Assembly: GCF_004342485.1 (NCBI RefSeq) | Contig: NZ_SMBU01000030.1 | Coordinates: forward strand, 1 to 64,000 | From: Roseateles saccharophilus | GTDB lineage: Bacteria; Pseudomonadota; Gammaproteobacteria; Burkholderiales; Burkholderiaceae_C | DNA length: 64,000 bases | Direction: 5' to 3' | Part shown: one piece after another, positions 36,184 through 44,316 of the stretch | Position numbering within the stretch: the first letter of the stretch is position 1 | Layout: each line of letters starts with the position of its first letter | Translations under genes and position numbers: made by a program | The notes under the pieces: model-generated | Told to the model about the DNA's origin: nothing | The model's input: the letters and a program-made list of their open reading frames with translations, nothing else | Database searches by the model: none

Positions 36184-37737
36184 ATGACCGACCCGATCCT
36201 GCTGGCCCGACGCGAGCAGACCGAGTGCCTGCTGCTGCCCGCGCTGGCCAACCGCCACGGCCTGATCACCGGCGCAACCGGCACCGGCAAGACCATCAGC
36301 CTGCAGAAGCTGGCCGAGAGTTTCTCCAGGCTGGGTGTGCCCGTCTTCATGGCCGACGTGAAGGGCGACCTGACGGGCATCAGCCAGGCCGGCAGCCCCG
36401 CGCCTAAGCTGCTGGCCCTGCTGAAGGACCGCGGCCTGGAGGCGCCCGAGCCGCAAGCCTGCCCGACGACGCTGTGGGACGTCTTCGGCGAACAGGGCCA
36501 CCCGGTGCGCGCGACAGTGTCCGACATGGGCCCGCTGCTGCTGAGTCGCATGCTGGCGCTGAACGAGACCCAGGCCGGCGTGCTGCAGATGGTGTTCAAG
36601 ATCGCCGACGACCAGGGCATGCTGCTGCTGGACCTGAAGGACCTGCGTGCGATGCTGCAATACGTCGGTGACAACGCAGGCCAGTTCACGACCCGCTACG
36701 GCAATGTCTCGGCGGCCAGCGTCGGCGCCATCCAGCGCGGCCTGCTGCAGATCGAGGCCCAGGGCGGGACCAAGTTCTTCGGCGAGCCCATGCTCGACAT
36801 CGAGGACTTCATGCAGACCGACAACGGCCTGGGCGTTGTCAACATCCTGGCCGCCGACAAGCTGATGAACGCGCCGCGGCTGTACGCGACCTTCCTGCTG
36901 TGGATGCTGTCCGACCTGTTCGAAACCCTGCCCGAAGTGGGCGACCTGGAGAAACCCAAGCTGGTGTTCTTCTTCGACGAGGCCCATCTGCTGTTCAAGG
37001 ACGCGCCCGACGCGCTGATCGAGCGCATCGAGCTGGTCGTGCGCCTGGTGCGCTCCAAGGGCGTGGGCGTCTACTTCGTGACCCAGAATCCGCTGGACAT
37101 CCCCGACACCGTGCTGGGCCAGCTCGGCAACCGCGTGCAGCATGCGCTGCGAGCCTTCACGCCGCGCGACCAGAAGGCCGTCAAGAGCGCGGCCGACACG
37201 ATGCGCCCCAACCCGGGTCTCGACATCGCGGCGGCGATCACCGAGCTGGCCGTGGGCGAGGCGCTGGTCAGCCTGCTGGACGACCATGGCCGGCCCAGCG
37301 TGACCGAGCGCGTCTTCGTGCTGCCGCCGGGCAGCCAGATCGGCCCGATCACGACCGAGCAGCGCCAGGCGCTGATCGAGAACTCCACCGTCGCCGGCGT
37401 CTACGAGGAGCAGCTCGACCGCGAATCGGCCTACGAGAAGCTGACCGGCAAGGGCACGACGGCCGTCGAGGCACCTGCGGACGGCCGCGCCGCGCCGACC
37501 ACCAGCGCACCGCAGGGCGCTCCGGCCGCGCCGGCTCCCGCCGCAGGCGGCGGCCTGCTGGACGGACTCAAGGACATGCTCTTCGGCAGCACCGGCCCGC
37601 GCGGCGCCCATCACCCGGGCCTCGCGGAAACCGCGGCCCGCTCGGCCGTGCGCACCATGGGCTCGGCCGTCGGCCGCGAGATCATCCGCGGCGTGCTCGG
37701 CTCCATCCTGGGCGGCAGCAACAGCCGCCGCAGCTGA
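36184..37737 (+). CDS. HerA-like ATPase, DUF853 (YjgR family)
   Basis: 517 residues. Walker [17 protein letters not shown] near residue 30, Walker [12 protein letters not shown] near 260, and [20 protein letters not shown], the sensor region of HerA/FtsK-type ATPases. The C-terminal 90 residues are Ala/Pro-rich and end in a Gly/Arg segment. DUF853 proteins resemble DNA translocases, but their physiological function is not established. Monocistronic on the plus strand. Confidence 0.9.
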   Translation: MTDPILLARREQTECLLLPALANRHGLITGATGTGKTISLQKLAESFSRLGVPVFMADVKGDLTGISQAGSPAPKLLALLKDRGLEAPEPQACPTTLWDVFGEQGHPVRATVSDMGPLLLSRMLALNETQAGVLQMVFKIADDQGMLLLDLKDLRAMLQYVGDNAGQFTTRYGNVSAASVGAIQRGLLQIEAQGGTKFFGEPMLDIEDFMQTDNGLGVVNILAADKLMNAPRLYATFLLWMLSDLFETLPEVGDLEKPKLVFFFDEAHLLFKDAPDALIERIELVVRLVRSKGVGVYFVTQNPLDIPDTVLGQLGNRVQHALRAFTPRDQKAVKSAADTMRPNPGLDIAAAITELAVGEALVSLLDDHGRPSVTERVFVLPPGSQIGPITTEQRQALIENSTVAGVYEEQLDRESAYEKLTGKGTTAVEAPADGRAAPTTSAPQGAPAAPAPAAGGGLLDGLKDMLFGSTGPRGAHHPGLAETAARSAVRTMGSAVGREIIRGVLGSILGGSNSRRS

Positions 37738-37778
37738 CCCGACCTGGCGACACCACGCACGCCCCACTGGCGCCAGGG

Positions 37779-37808
37779 CGATGAAAACCGTATAAACGGT
37801 TTTCATCG
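37779..37808. promoter_or_regulatory. 30-bp perfect palindrome overlapping a promoter
   Basis: Arms CGATGAAAACCGT (37779-37791) and ACGGTTTTCATCG (37796-37808) with central ATAA. It contains a -10-like TATAAA (37791-37796) and ends 3 bp before the ATG of the RHH-type gene. It looks like an operator for an autoregulatory dimer or tetramer; a start at about 37803 would give a nearly leaderless mRNA. It could also act as a terminator for the HerA-like gene, though no T-run follows. Confidence 0.7.
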
Positions 37809-37811
37809 TTT

Positions 37812-38066
37812 ATGAGCCACGATCGCAAGCCCCCGCCTCCCGAGCGCGCCAAGCTGGTGCGCGACGGCTTCACGATGCCCGAGGCCGACTACGCCCTGCT
37901 CAAGGAGCTCAAGCACCGGCTGCACGACGTGAAGCGCGAGGCCAGGAAGAGCGAACTGCTGCGTGCCGGCCTGCGGGCGCTGGCCGAGCTGGACGCCGAG
38001 GCCCTGGCGGCCGCGCTGGACCGGCTGACGCCGGTGAAGACGGGGCGCCCGCCGAAGTCGGGCTGA
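37812..38066 (+). CDS. Small ribbon-helix-helix-like DNA-binding protein
   Basis: 84 residues: a Lys/Arg/Pro-rich lead, then FTMPEADYALLKELKHRLHD and REARKSELLRAGLRALAELD, the strand-helix-helix layout of RHH regulators (the second helix with KSELLRAGL is characteristic). The perfect palindrome directly upstream is the expected binding site, so autorepression is likely. Ten bases later a membrane protein gene starts on the same strand and is probably co-transcribed. Function otherwise unknown. Confidence 0.75.
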   Translation: MSHDRKPPPPERAKLVRDGFTMPEADYALLKELKHRLHDVKREARKSELLRAGLRALAELDAEALAAALDRLTPVKTGRPPKSG

Positions 38067-38076
38067 GGAGACTCCC

Positions 38077-38883
38077 ATGGGTGACGCGACCTACTGGTGG
38101 CATCTGCTCTGCGGCATCGCCGGCCTCAACCTCGTCGCCTGGACGGTCTCGACCGCCTGGCTGCACCGCAGCCACCCGGATGGTTCGACCTGGCCCCATC
38201 AGCGCCTGCAGCTGCTGCTGTCGGCACTGTATGTGCTGGGCTGCGGCTACCGCTCCCTGCTGCCGGTCTTCGACGTGCCGCGCGTCGTCATGGTGGACTC
38301 CTGGGCCTCCAGCGTGCTGGTGGGCCGCACGGTGGCGACGCTGGCCGAGCTGAGCTTCGCCGCCCAGTGGGCGCTGCTGCTGCGCGGCGCGGCGCTGCTG
38401 ACGGGCGGCGGCCTGGGCCTGCTGGTGTCGCGCGCCGTGCTGCCGCTGATCGGCATCGCCGAGCTGAACTCGTGGTTCGCAGTGCTGACGACGCGCAACA
38501 TCGGCCATGTCGTCGAGGAGACGCTGTGGGGCACGGTCGCCCTGCTCAGCGTGGTGGCGCTGCTGGGCCAGTGGTCGCTGACCTCCGCCCGCGGCCGGCG
38601 CTGGCTGGCCCTGGCCATCGCAGCGGGCCTGGCCTACGCGGCCTATATGTTCGCGGTGGACGTGCCCATGTACTGGTCGCGCTGGCTGGCCGACGAGGCC
38701 GCCGGGCGGGCCTACCCCAGCCTCGCGGCCGGCGTGGCGGACGCGGCCTACCGCTGGCATGTGTCGCACGACTGGGCGCACTGGCGCAGCGAGGTGGTCT
38801 GGATGACGCTGTACTTCAGCGTGGCCGTGTGGATCAGCATAGCCCTCGCGCACGTGCGGCTGCCGCTGCGCGCGCATCCTTAG
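38077..38883 (+). CDS. Multi-spanning membrane protein of unknown function
   Basis: 268 residues with about seven hydrophobic segments (for example [58 protein letters not shown], and LYFSVAVWISIALAHV). Several His and Trp residues sit at segment borders (WRSEVVWM, YRWHVSHDWAHW). I do not recognise the family. The GGAG ribosome site is 10 bp after the RHH-type gene, so it may be a target or partner of that regulator. Confidence 0.7.
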   Translation: MGDATYWWHLLCGIAGLNLVAWTVSTAWLHRSHPDGSTWPHQRLQLLLSALYVLGCGYRSLLPVFDVPRVVMVDSWASSVLVGRTVATLAELSFAAQWALLLRGAALLTGGGLGLLVSRAVLPLIGIAELNSWFAVLTTRNIGHVVEETLWGTVALLSVVALLGQWSLTSARGRRWLALAIAAGLAYAAYMFAVDVPMYWSRWLADEAAGRAYPSLAAGVADAAYRWHVSHDWAHWRSEVVWMTLYFSVAVWISIALAHVRLPLRAHP

Positions 38884-38937
38884 AATCGACGGCATCGCGG
38901 GCCTGAGACACGGCCCGCTTCCATTTCAGAGCCGACG

Positions 38938-40704
38938 ATGAGCCACAACGCCCCCGCCGCCCCCGCGACGAACTTCCTGCGCCAGCGCATCGAGCACGAC
39001 CTCGAAAGCGGCGACCTCAACGGCCGCCATTTCGCCGGCACGCCCGGCGACGCTGCCCACCATGCGGCCGGCCCGCTGGACGAGGCACGCATCCGCACGC
39101 GCTTCCCGCCCGAGCCCAACGGCTATCTGCACATCGGCCATGCCAAAAGCATCTGCCTGAACTTCGGCCTGGCGCGCGACTTCGGCGGCGCCTGCCATCT
39201 GCGCTTCGACGACACCAACCCCGAGAAGGAGGAGCTGGAGTACGTCAACGCGATCAAGGAGATGGTGCAGTGGCTGGGCTGGAGCTGGGGCGGCAACCTC
39301 TTCGAGGCCAGCAGCTATTTCGACTTCATGTATGCCGCCGCCGAGGCGCTGATCGACGCCGGCCATGCTTATGTGGACGAGCAGAGCGCCGACGAGATGC
39401 GCGCCAACCGCGGCGACTTCGGCAAGCCGGGCGTCAACAGCCCCTTCCGCGATCGCACGCCGGCCGAGAACCTGGCGCGCTTCCGGGAGATGCGCGACGG
39501 CCGGCACGCCGACGGCGCGATGGTGCTGCGTGCCAGGATCGACATGGCCTCGCCCAACATCAACCTGCGCGACCCGACGCTCTACCGCATCAAGCATGCG
39601 GAACACCACGCGACCGGAGCGAAGTGGTGCATCTACCCGATGTACACCTATGCCCACCCGATCGAGGACGCGCTGGAGCGCATCACGCACAGCATCTGCA
39701 CGCTGGAGTTCGAGGACCAGCGGCCCTTCTACGACTGGCTGCTGGAGCACCTGGCCGACCTCGGCCTGCTGGCCCGGCCGCTGCCGCAGCAGATCGAGTT
39801 CGGCCGCCTGAACCTGAACTACGTCGTCACCAGCAAGCGCAAGCTGCGCCAGCTGGTCGAGGAGAAGCATGTCAGCGGCTGGGACGACCCGCGCATGCCC
39901 ACCCTCGTCGGCCTGCGCCGCCGTGGCTTCACGCCGGCCAGCATCCGCGCGATGGTCGAGGCCACCGGCGCCAGCAAGCAGAACGCCTGGATCGACGACA
40001 CCGTGCTCGACCAGGCGCTGCGTGCCGACCTCGAACCCCAGGCGCCGCGCGCGTTCGCCGTGCTGCAGCCGCTCAAGCTCAAGCTGGTGAACTACGCCGA
40101 AGTGTTCGGTTCCAGCGGCCACCGCGAGCCCTGCGAGACCGCCGCCCACCCGCACAAGCCCGAGCTGGGCCAGCGCAGGTTCTCGCTCGGCCCCGAGCTG
40201 TGGATCGAGGCCGAGGACTTCGTCGAAGTGCCGCCCAAGGGCTATTTCCGGCTCTTCCCCGGCAACAAGGTGCGCCTGAAGGCCGGCTATATCGTCGAGT
40301 GCACCGGCGCCGAGAAGGACGCCGACGGCAAGGTCACGGCCGTGCTCGCCAATGTCGTGCCCGACACCAAGAGCGGCACGCCGGGCGCCGACGCGGTCAA
40401 GGTCAAGGGCACCATCGGCTGGGTCGGCGCCCACGAGGCCCTGGCCGCCGAGGTGCGCCTGTACGAGCGCCTGTTCACCGAGCCCCAGCCGGATGCCGGT
40501 GGGCGCGACTTCCTGGAGTTCGTCAACCCGAACTCGCTGCGCGTCGTGCAGGGCTTCGTCGAGCCCTCGCTGGCCGACGCCGGCGCCGGCCAGCGCTGGC
40601 AGTTCGAGCGCCACGGCTACTTCGTTACCGACCGCGTCGACCACCACGCCGACCGCCCGGTGTTCAACAAGATCACCGGCCTGAAGGACAGCTTTGGCCG
40701 CTGA
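38938..40704 (+). CDS. glnS: Glutaminyl-tRNA synthetase
   Basis: 588 residues. Class I signatures FPPEPNGYLHIGHAKSICLNF (HIGH) and VTSKRKLRQLVEE (the MSKRK equivalent VTSKRK) are both present, with PMYTYAHPIEDALERITHS for the tRNA/ATP core and anticodon-binding beta-barrels to the end. Charges tRNA-Gln. The N-terminus has about 45 extra residues before the catalytic domain (ATNFLRQRIEHDLESGDLN), which is normal for betaproteobacterial GlnS. Confidence 0.97.
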   Translation: MSHNAPAAPATNFLRQRIEHDLESGDLNGRHFAGTPGDAAHHAAGPLDEARIRTRFPPEPNGYLHIGHAKSICLNFGLARDFGGACHLRFDDTNPEKEELEYVNAIKEMVQWLGWSWGGNLFEASSYFDFMYAAAEALIDAGHAYVDEQSADEMRANRGDFGKPGVNSPFRDRTPAENLARFREMRDGRHADGAMVLRARIDMASPNINLRDPTLYRIKHAEHHATGAKWCIYPMYTYAHPIEDALERITHSICTLEFEDQRPFYDWLLEHLADLGLLARPLPQQIEFGRLNLNYVVTSKRKLRQLVEEKHVSGWDDPRMPTLVGLRRRGFTPASIRAMVEATGASKQNAWIDDTVLDQALRADLEPQAPRAFAVLQPLKLKLVNYAEVFGSSGHREPCETAAHPHKPELGQRRFSLGPELWIEAEDFVEVPPKGYFRLFPGNKVRLKAGYIVECTGAEKDADGKVTAVLANVVPDTKSGTPGADAVKVKGTIGWVGAHEALAAEVRLYERLFTEPQPDAGGRDFLEFVNPNSLRVVQGFVEPSLADAGAGQRWQFERHGYFVTDRVDHHADRPVFNKITGLKDSFGR

Positions 40705-41505
40705 TCAGGCGGGCATGCGGTCGTCGCCGAACTCTTCCAGCGCGCGCTGGTAAAGCCGCGCGATGCTGCCATCGCGCTGCAAGGCTTCGACCGCCCGCCC
40801 CAGCCGCTCGATCAGCTCCGGCGTGCCTCTGTGCAGGGACAGGTGCAGCCAGAAGGCCTGGCGCTCCACGAGCAGCGGCCGCGCGAACTCCTGCATGCGC
40901 AGCCCCATGCCGCGCGCGGCACCGAACAGCCCCAGATTGCTGCCATAGGCGGCGTCCACGCGCCTGCCCATCAGCATCTGGACGGCGTGCTCGTTGTTGT
41001 TCACCGACTGCACGCGCAGCCCCGCCAGGTTCGCCAGGCTCTCGGGCATGGGGAAGCTGCGCGGCACAGCCAGCGACAGCCGGGACAGATCCTCCAGCCG
41101 CAGCACCGGAGCGTCGCGGCGGCTCACCACCACCGTCGGCAGGGTCAGCACGGGCGCCACCCGATAGGCCACCGCCTTGAGCTCATCGTTGGAGAAGCGC
41201 AGCACCATGTCCGAGACGCCGTTCTGCAGGCTCAACACCGTGCGGGCATAGGGCACGACATGGTTCTCGGCCACCAGGCCGGCCCGCTGGGCGATCAGGT
41301 TGCCGATCTCGTACATCAGCCCGCCCGGCCCCTGCGGGCCGATGCGCCCGAAGGGCTCGGACTGGATGGTCTCGATGCGCAGCACGTCGGGACCCGCCGC
41401 GCGGCCCCAAGCCGGCGCCAGGCAGGCCAGCCCGGCAGCCTGGCAAATCCTGCGCCGGCCGGCTGACCTCAGGCGGCTCTGCGCGCCTCCCGATTCAGGT
41501 CGCAT
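40705..41505 (-). CDS. Periplasmic solute-binding protein (family 3-like)
   Basis: 266 residues from ATG 41505. N-terminal signal with an Arg-rich start (RRRICQAAGLACLAPAWG, possibly Tat-like). The body shows a two-lobed SBP pattern: VLRIETIQSEPFGRIGPQG, a switch region GVSDMVLRFSND, VVVSRRDAPVLRLEDL, and the C-terminal LIERLGRAVEALQRDGSIARLYQRAL typical of family 3 proteins. No transporter genes are adjacent, so it may be an orphan binding protein or sensor. Convergent with glnS, meeting tail to tail. Confidence 0.75.
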   Translation of the reverse strand: MRPESGGAQSRLRSAGRRRICQAAGLACLAPAWGRAAGPDVLRIETIQSEPFGRIGPQGPGGLMYEIGNLIAQRAGLVAENHVVPYARTVLSLQNGVSDMVLRFSNDELKAVAYRVAPVLTLPTVVVSRRDAPVLRLEDLSRLSLAVPRSFPMPESLANLAGLRVQSVNNNEHAVQMLMGRRVDAAYGSNLGLFGAARGMGLRMQEFARPLLVERQAFWLHLSLHRGTPELIERLGRAVEALQRDGSIARLYQRALEEFGDDRMPA

Positions 41506-41580
41506 CCGGACATTGCACCACACGCGGGCGCCTCGACGCAGCGGGATCCGGCCTCCCGATGCGCCTTGCCATGACCGCCG

Positions 41581-41802
41581 TCAATCCCGTGCGCCGCCGC
41601 AGCGCAGCACGATAGGGCTGGCGAACTCGCGGCCAACCACCGCACGCGCGAACAGGTAGTTCTGCCGCGCCCGCTCGCTCAAGCCGTCAAGTCGCACGCC
41701 GCCCGTGGCATCACAGGGGAATGCGAGTGCACGGCCGGCCTGGAACAGGGATTCGAACCGCAGTTCGTAGTCGTCGCTCAAGGGCATGGGGCGTGAATTC
41801 AT
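41581..41802 (-). CDS. Conserved hypothetical protein, 73 residues
   Basis: A short acidic protein (LSDDYELRFESLFQAGRALAFPCDATGGVRLDGLSERARQ) without signal or membrane segment; GAGGTG ribosome site before ATG 41802. Proteins of this look recur in Burkholderiales, but I know no function. It stands alone between the solute-binding protein and dbpA. Codon use matches the surrounding chromosome. Confidence 0.65.
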   Translation of the reverse strand: MNSRPMPLSDDYELRFESLFQAGRALAFPCDATGGVRLDGLSERARQNYLFARAVVGREFASPIVLRCGGARD

Positions 41803-41928
41803 GGGACACCTCGTCTTGAGTCCAGACTAGGCGCCGCACCCCGGCATTGCGCGTGAAAAGGTCGCACCCGCGGGAGCGGACTCCCGCGAACGCGGCAGGG
41901 CGTGAAATACCGCTCAGCCCACCTCGGC

Positions 41929-43329
41929 TCACTCCAGGTCCGCCAGCCTTCTGACCTTGACCTTGCGGCCCTTGAGCTTGCCCGCGGACAGGCGCTTCAC
42001 CGCCTCCCGGGCGATGCCGCGCTCCACCGCCACATAGCTGTGGAAGTCGGTCACGTTGATCTTGCCGATCTGCGCCGCGGTGAAGCCGGCCTCGCCGGTC
42101 AGCGCGCCCAGGATGTCGCCCGGGCGGATCTTCTCCTTGCGCCCGCCCAGGATCTGCAGCGTGTCCATCGCCGGCAGCAAGGGGCCGCCGGGCGCGTCCT
42201 TCAGCTCGCCCAGCGCCTGCCACTTGAAGGGCTCGCCCTGCAGCTGCTCGATGCGGCCGATGCGGCCCATTTCGTCCAGGCTGGCCAGGCTCAGCGCCAG
42301 GCCCTCGGCGCCCGCGCGGCCGGTGCGGCCGATGCGGTGGACGTGCTGCTCGACATCGGCGCTGATGTCCACGTTGATGACGCAGGCCAGGTTGACGATG
42401 TCCAGGCCGCGCGCGGCCACGTCGGTGGCCACCAGCACCGAGGCGCTGCGGTTGGCGAACTGGATCAGCACCTGGTCGCGGTCGCGCTGCTCCAGGTCGC
42501 CGTGCAGGGCCAGTGCGACGAAGCCCTGGGCCGCGAGCACGGCCTCCAGGTCGCGGCACTGCTGCTTGGTGTTGCAGAAGGCGATGGCCGACTCGGGCCG
42601 GAAGGCGCGCAGCAGGCGCGGCACCGCGTCCAGGCGCTCGCCCTCGCCCACCTCGAAGGCGAGCTGGCGGATCGTCGACGCGGCGGCGCGCGTGGCGCCG
42701 GCCACCTTGACCGTCTGCGGCTCGCGCATGAACTTCGCGGCGATGTCCGTCACGCCATCGGGGAAGGTCGCCGAGAACAACAGCGTCAGCCGGTTGGCGG
42801 GCGCTCGCTTGGCAATCGCCTTGATGTCGTCCAGGAAGCCCATGTCCAGCATGCGGTCGGCCTCGTCCAGCACCAGCGTGTTCAGCGCGGCGAGGTCCAG
42901 CGTGTCGCGCTCCAGATGGTCGATGAGCCGCCCCGGCGTGCCGACGACGATGTGGGCGCCGTAGCCCAGGCTCTCGATCTGCGGCCGCATCGGCGAGCCG
43001 CCGCACAGGCTCAGCACCTTGATGTTGTCGGCCGCACGCGCCAGGCGGCGGATCTCCTGCGTGACCTGGTCGGCCAACTCGCGCGTGGGGCACAGCACCA
43101 GCGACTGCACGCGCGGCACGGCGGCATCCAGCCGGTGCAGCAGCGCGATGGCGAAGGCGGCGGTCTTGCCGGAGCCGGTCTGCGCCTCGCCGATGACGTC
43201 GCGGCCGGCCAGGGCCAGCGGCAGGCTGGTGGCCTGGATGGGCGTCATCTGCGCATAGCCGAGCTGGGCGAGGTTGGCCTGCATGGCGGGGCTGAGAGGC
43301 AGGCGGGAGAAAGCGGTGTCGGTCATCAC
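41929..43329 (-). CDS. dbpA: ATP-dependent RNA helicase DbpA
   Basis: 466 residues. DEAD-box motifs: Q-motif YAQMTPIQA, I AQTGSGKT, II VLDEADRM, III FSATFP, VI HRIGRTGRAG. The C-terminal domain of about 75 residues (RPGDILGALTGEAGFTAAQI, ending VKVRRLADLE) is the DbpA RNA-binding RRM that recognises 23S rRNA hairpin 92. Acts in 50S assembly. Two start codons (43329 and 43326) are adjacent. Confidence 0.95.
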   Translation of the reverse strand: MMTDTAFSRLPLSPAMQANLAQLGYAQMTPIQATSLPLALAGRDVIGEAQTGSGKTAAFAIALLHRLDAAVPRVQSLVLCPTRELADQVTQEIRRLARAADNIKVLSLCGGSPMRPQIESLGYGAHIVVGTPGRLIDHLERDTLDLAALNTLVLDEADRMLDMGFLDDIKAIAKRAPANRLTLLFSATFPDGVTDIAAKFMREPQTVKVAGATRAAASTIRQLAFEVGEGERLDAVPRLLRAFRPESAIAFCNTKQQCRDLEAVLAAQGFVALALHGDLEQRDRDQVLIQFANRSASVLVATDVAARGLDIVNLACVINVDISADVEQHVHRIGRTGRAGAEGLALSLASLDEMGRIGRIEQLQGEPFKWQALGELKDAPGGPLLPAMDTLQILGGRKEKIRPGDILGALTGEAGFTAAQIGKINVTDFHSYVAVERGIAREAVKRLSAGKLKGRKVKVRRLADLE

Positions 43330-43457
43330 GCGATTGTCCAGGCTGTGACTTCCTGCGCAGAAATCGCACCCACCCGGTGCGGGCTTGCATTTGCATACAC
43401 CTCGCCGCGGTCGCCTTCATAGCATGCCACTGGGCCCTGGTCGGCCCGGCAATCGCC

Positions 43458-43955
43458 ATGCCCAGTACCCCGAACTCCTCCACCGCCTCAACCGGCTCCG
43501 CCCAGCCTCGCCTGCTGAGCGGAGCCGGCGCCTCCCGCAGCACCGGCACGAAGACCGCCGAAGCCTCCACCTTCACGGCCACCGTGCCCTTCAAGCGGCC
43601 ACAGCCGCAGGCCAGGCCGGCCCAGCCGGCACCAGCCGGTCCGCTGCCGCGCTGGGCCAAGAACTTCGTCATCGGCGGCGTGCTGCTGGCGGTGGCCATG
43701 CCCGCCGCGGTGCTGATGTCGCGCTCCATGCTCGTGCAGCAGATCCTGACCGAGGAGAGCAGCTCCAAGGCCGCCATGGTCTGCACGGCCGGCGACGCCC
43801 ACGCGGCCGACAGCTCCAGCTTGCTCGGCTGGCTGTTCGGCGGCTCCTATTTCCAATGCGGCGAATGGGAGACCCGCGAGGCCCGCCAGCAGCGCGAACG
43901 CGACCAGGAGCAGGCCAACTACCTTGCCCGCGAAAGGGCGAAGCTGCAGCGCTGA
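43458..43955 (+). CDS. Uncharacterised membrane-anchored protein
   Basis: 165 residues from ATG 43458. The first 70 residues are Ser/Thr/Pro/Ala-rich and probably disordered; one membrane segment follows (FVIGGVLLAVAMPAAVLM, about residue 75). The C-terminal part has Cys residues (MVCTAGDAH and YFQCGEWETRE) and ends in a charged helix (REARQQRERDQEQANYLARE). No family recognised. It is divergent from dbpA and convergent with the yciH unit. Confidence 0.6.
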   Translation: MPSTPNSSTASTGSAQPRLLSGAGASRSTGTKTAEASTFTATVPFKRPQPQARPAQPAPAGPLPRWAKNFVIGGVLLAVAMPAAVLMSRSMLVQQILTEESSSKAAMVCTAGDAHAADSSSLLGWLFGGSYFQCGEWETREARQQRERDQEQANYLARERAKLQR

Positions 43956-43971
43956 GCCGTCGCGACTCCCG

Positions 43972-44316
43972 TCAACCGCCAGCCCGCCTCACCGTCCAGC
44001 CCTCGGGCCGGGCCTGCAGCCAGGCCACCACCTTGTCGAGGTGATCGCCCTGGATCTCGACGACGCCGTCCTTCACCGTGCCGCCGCTGCCGCAGGCGGC
44101 CTTGAGCTGCTTGGCCAGCGTGGTCAGCGCCGCGTCGTCCAGCGGCAGGCCCTGGATGGTGGTGACACCCTTGCCCTTGCGCCCCGCCGTCTCGCGGCGC
44201 ACGCGCACGATGCCGTCGCCGGCGGGCCTCGCCTTGGCCTTGCAAACGCATTGCGCGGCGGGCTTGCCGCAGCCCGGGCAGGCGCGGCCGAAGTCCGTGG
44301 AGTAGACGAGAGTCAT
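43972..44316 (-). CDS. yciH: SUI1/eIF1-like protein YciH
   Basis: 114 residues. SUI1 fold with KGVTTIQGLPLDDAAL, CGSGGTVKDGVVEIQGDH and a basic centre, plus an N-terminal Cys-rich lead (ACPGCGKPAAQCVCK). Homologues resemble eukaryotic initiation factor 1 and may influence start-codon fidelity in bacteria; the exact role is debated. ATG overlaps the stop of the peptidase gene (ATGA). Confidence 0.9.
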   Translation of the reverse strand: MTLVYSTDFGRACPGCGKPAAQCVCKAKARPAGDGIVRVRRETAGRKGKGVTTIQGLPLDDAALTTLAKQLKAACGSGGTVKDGVVEIQGDHLDKVVAWLQARPEGWTVRRAGG

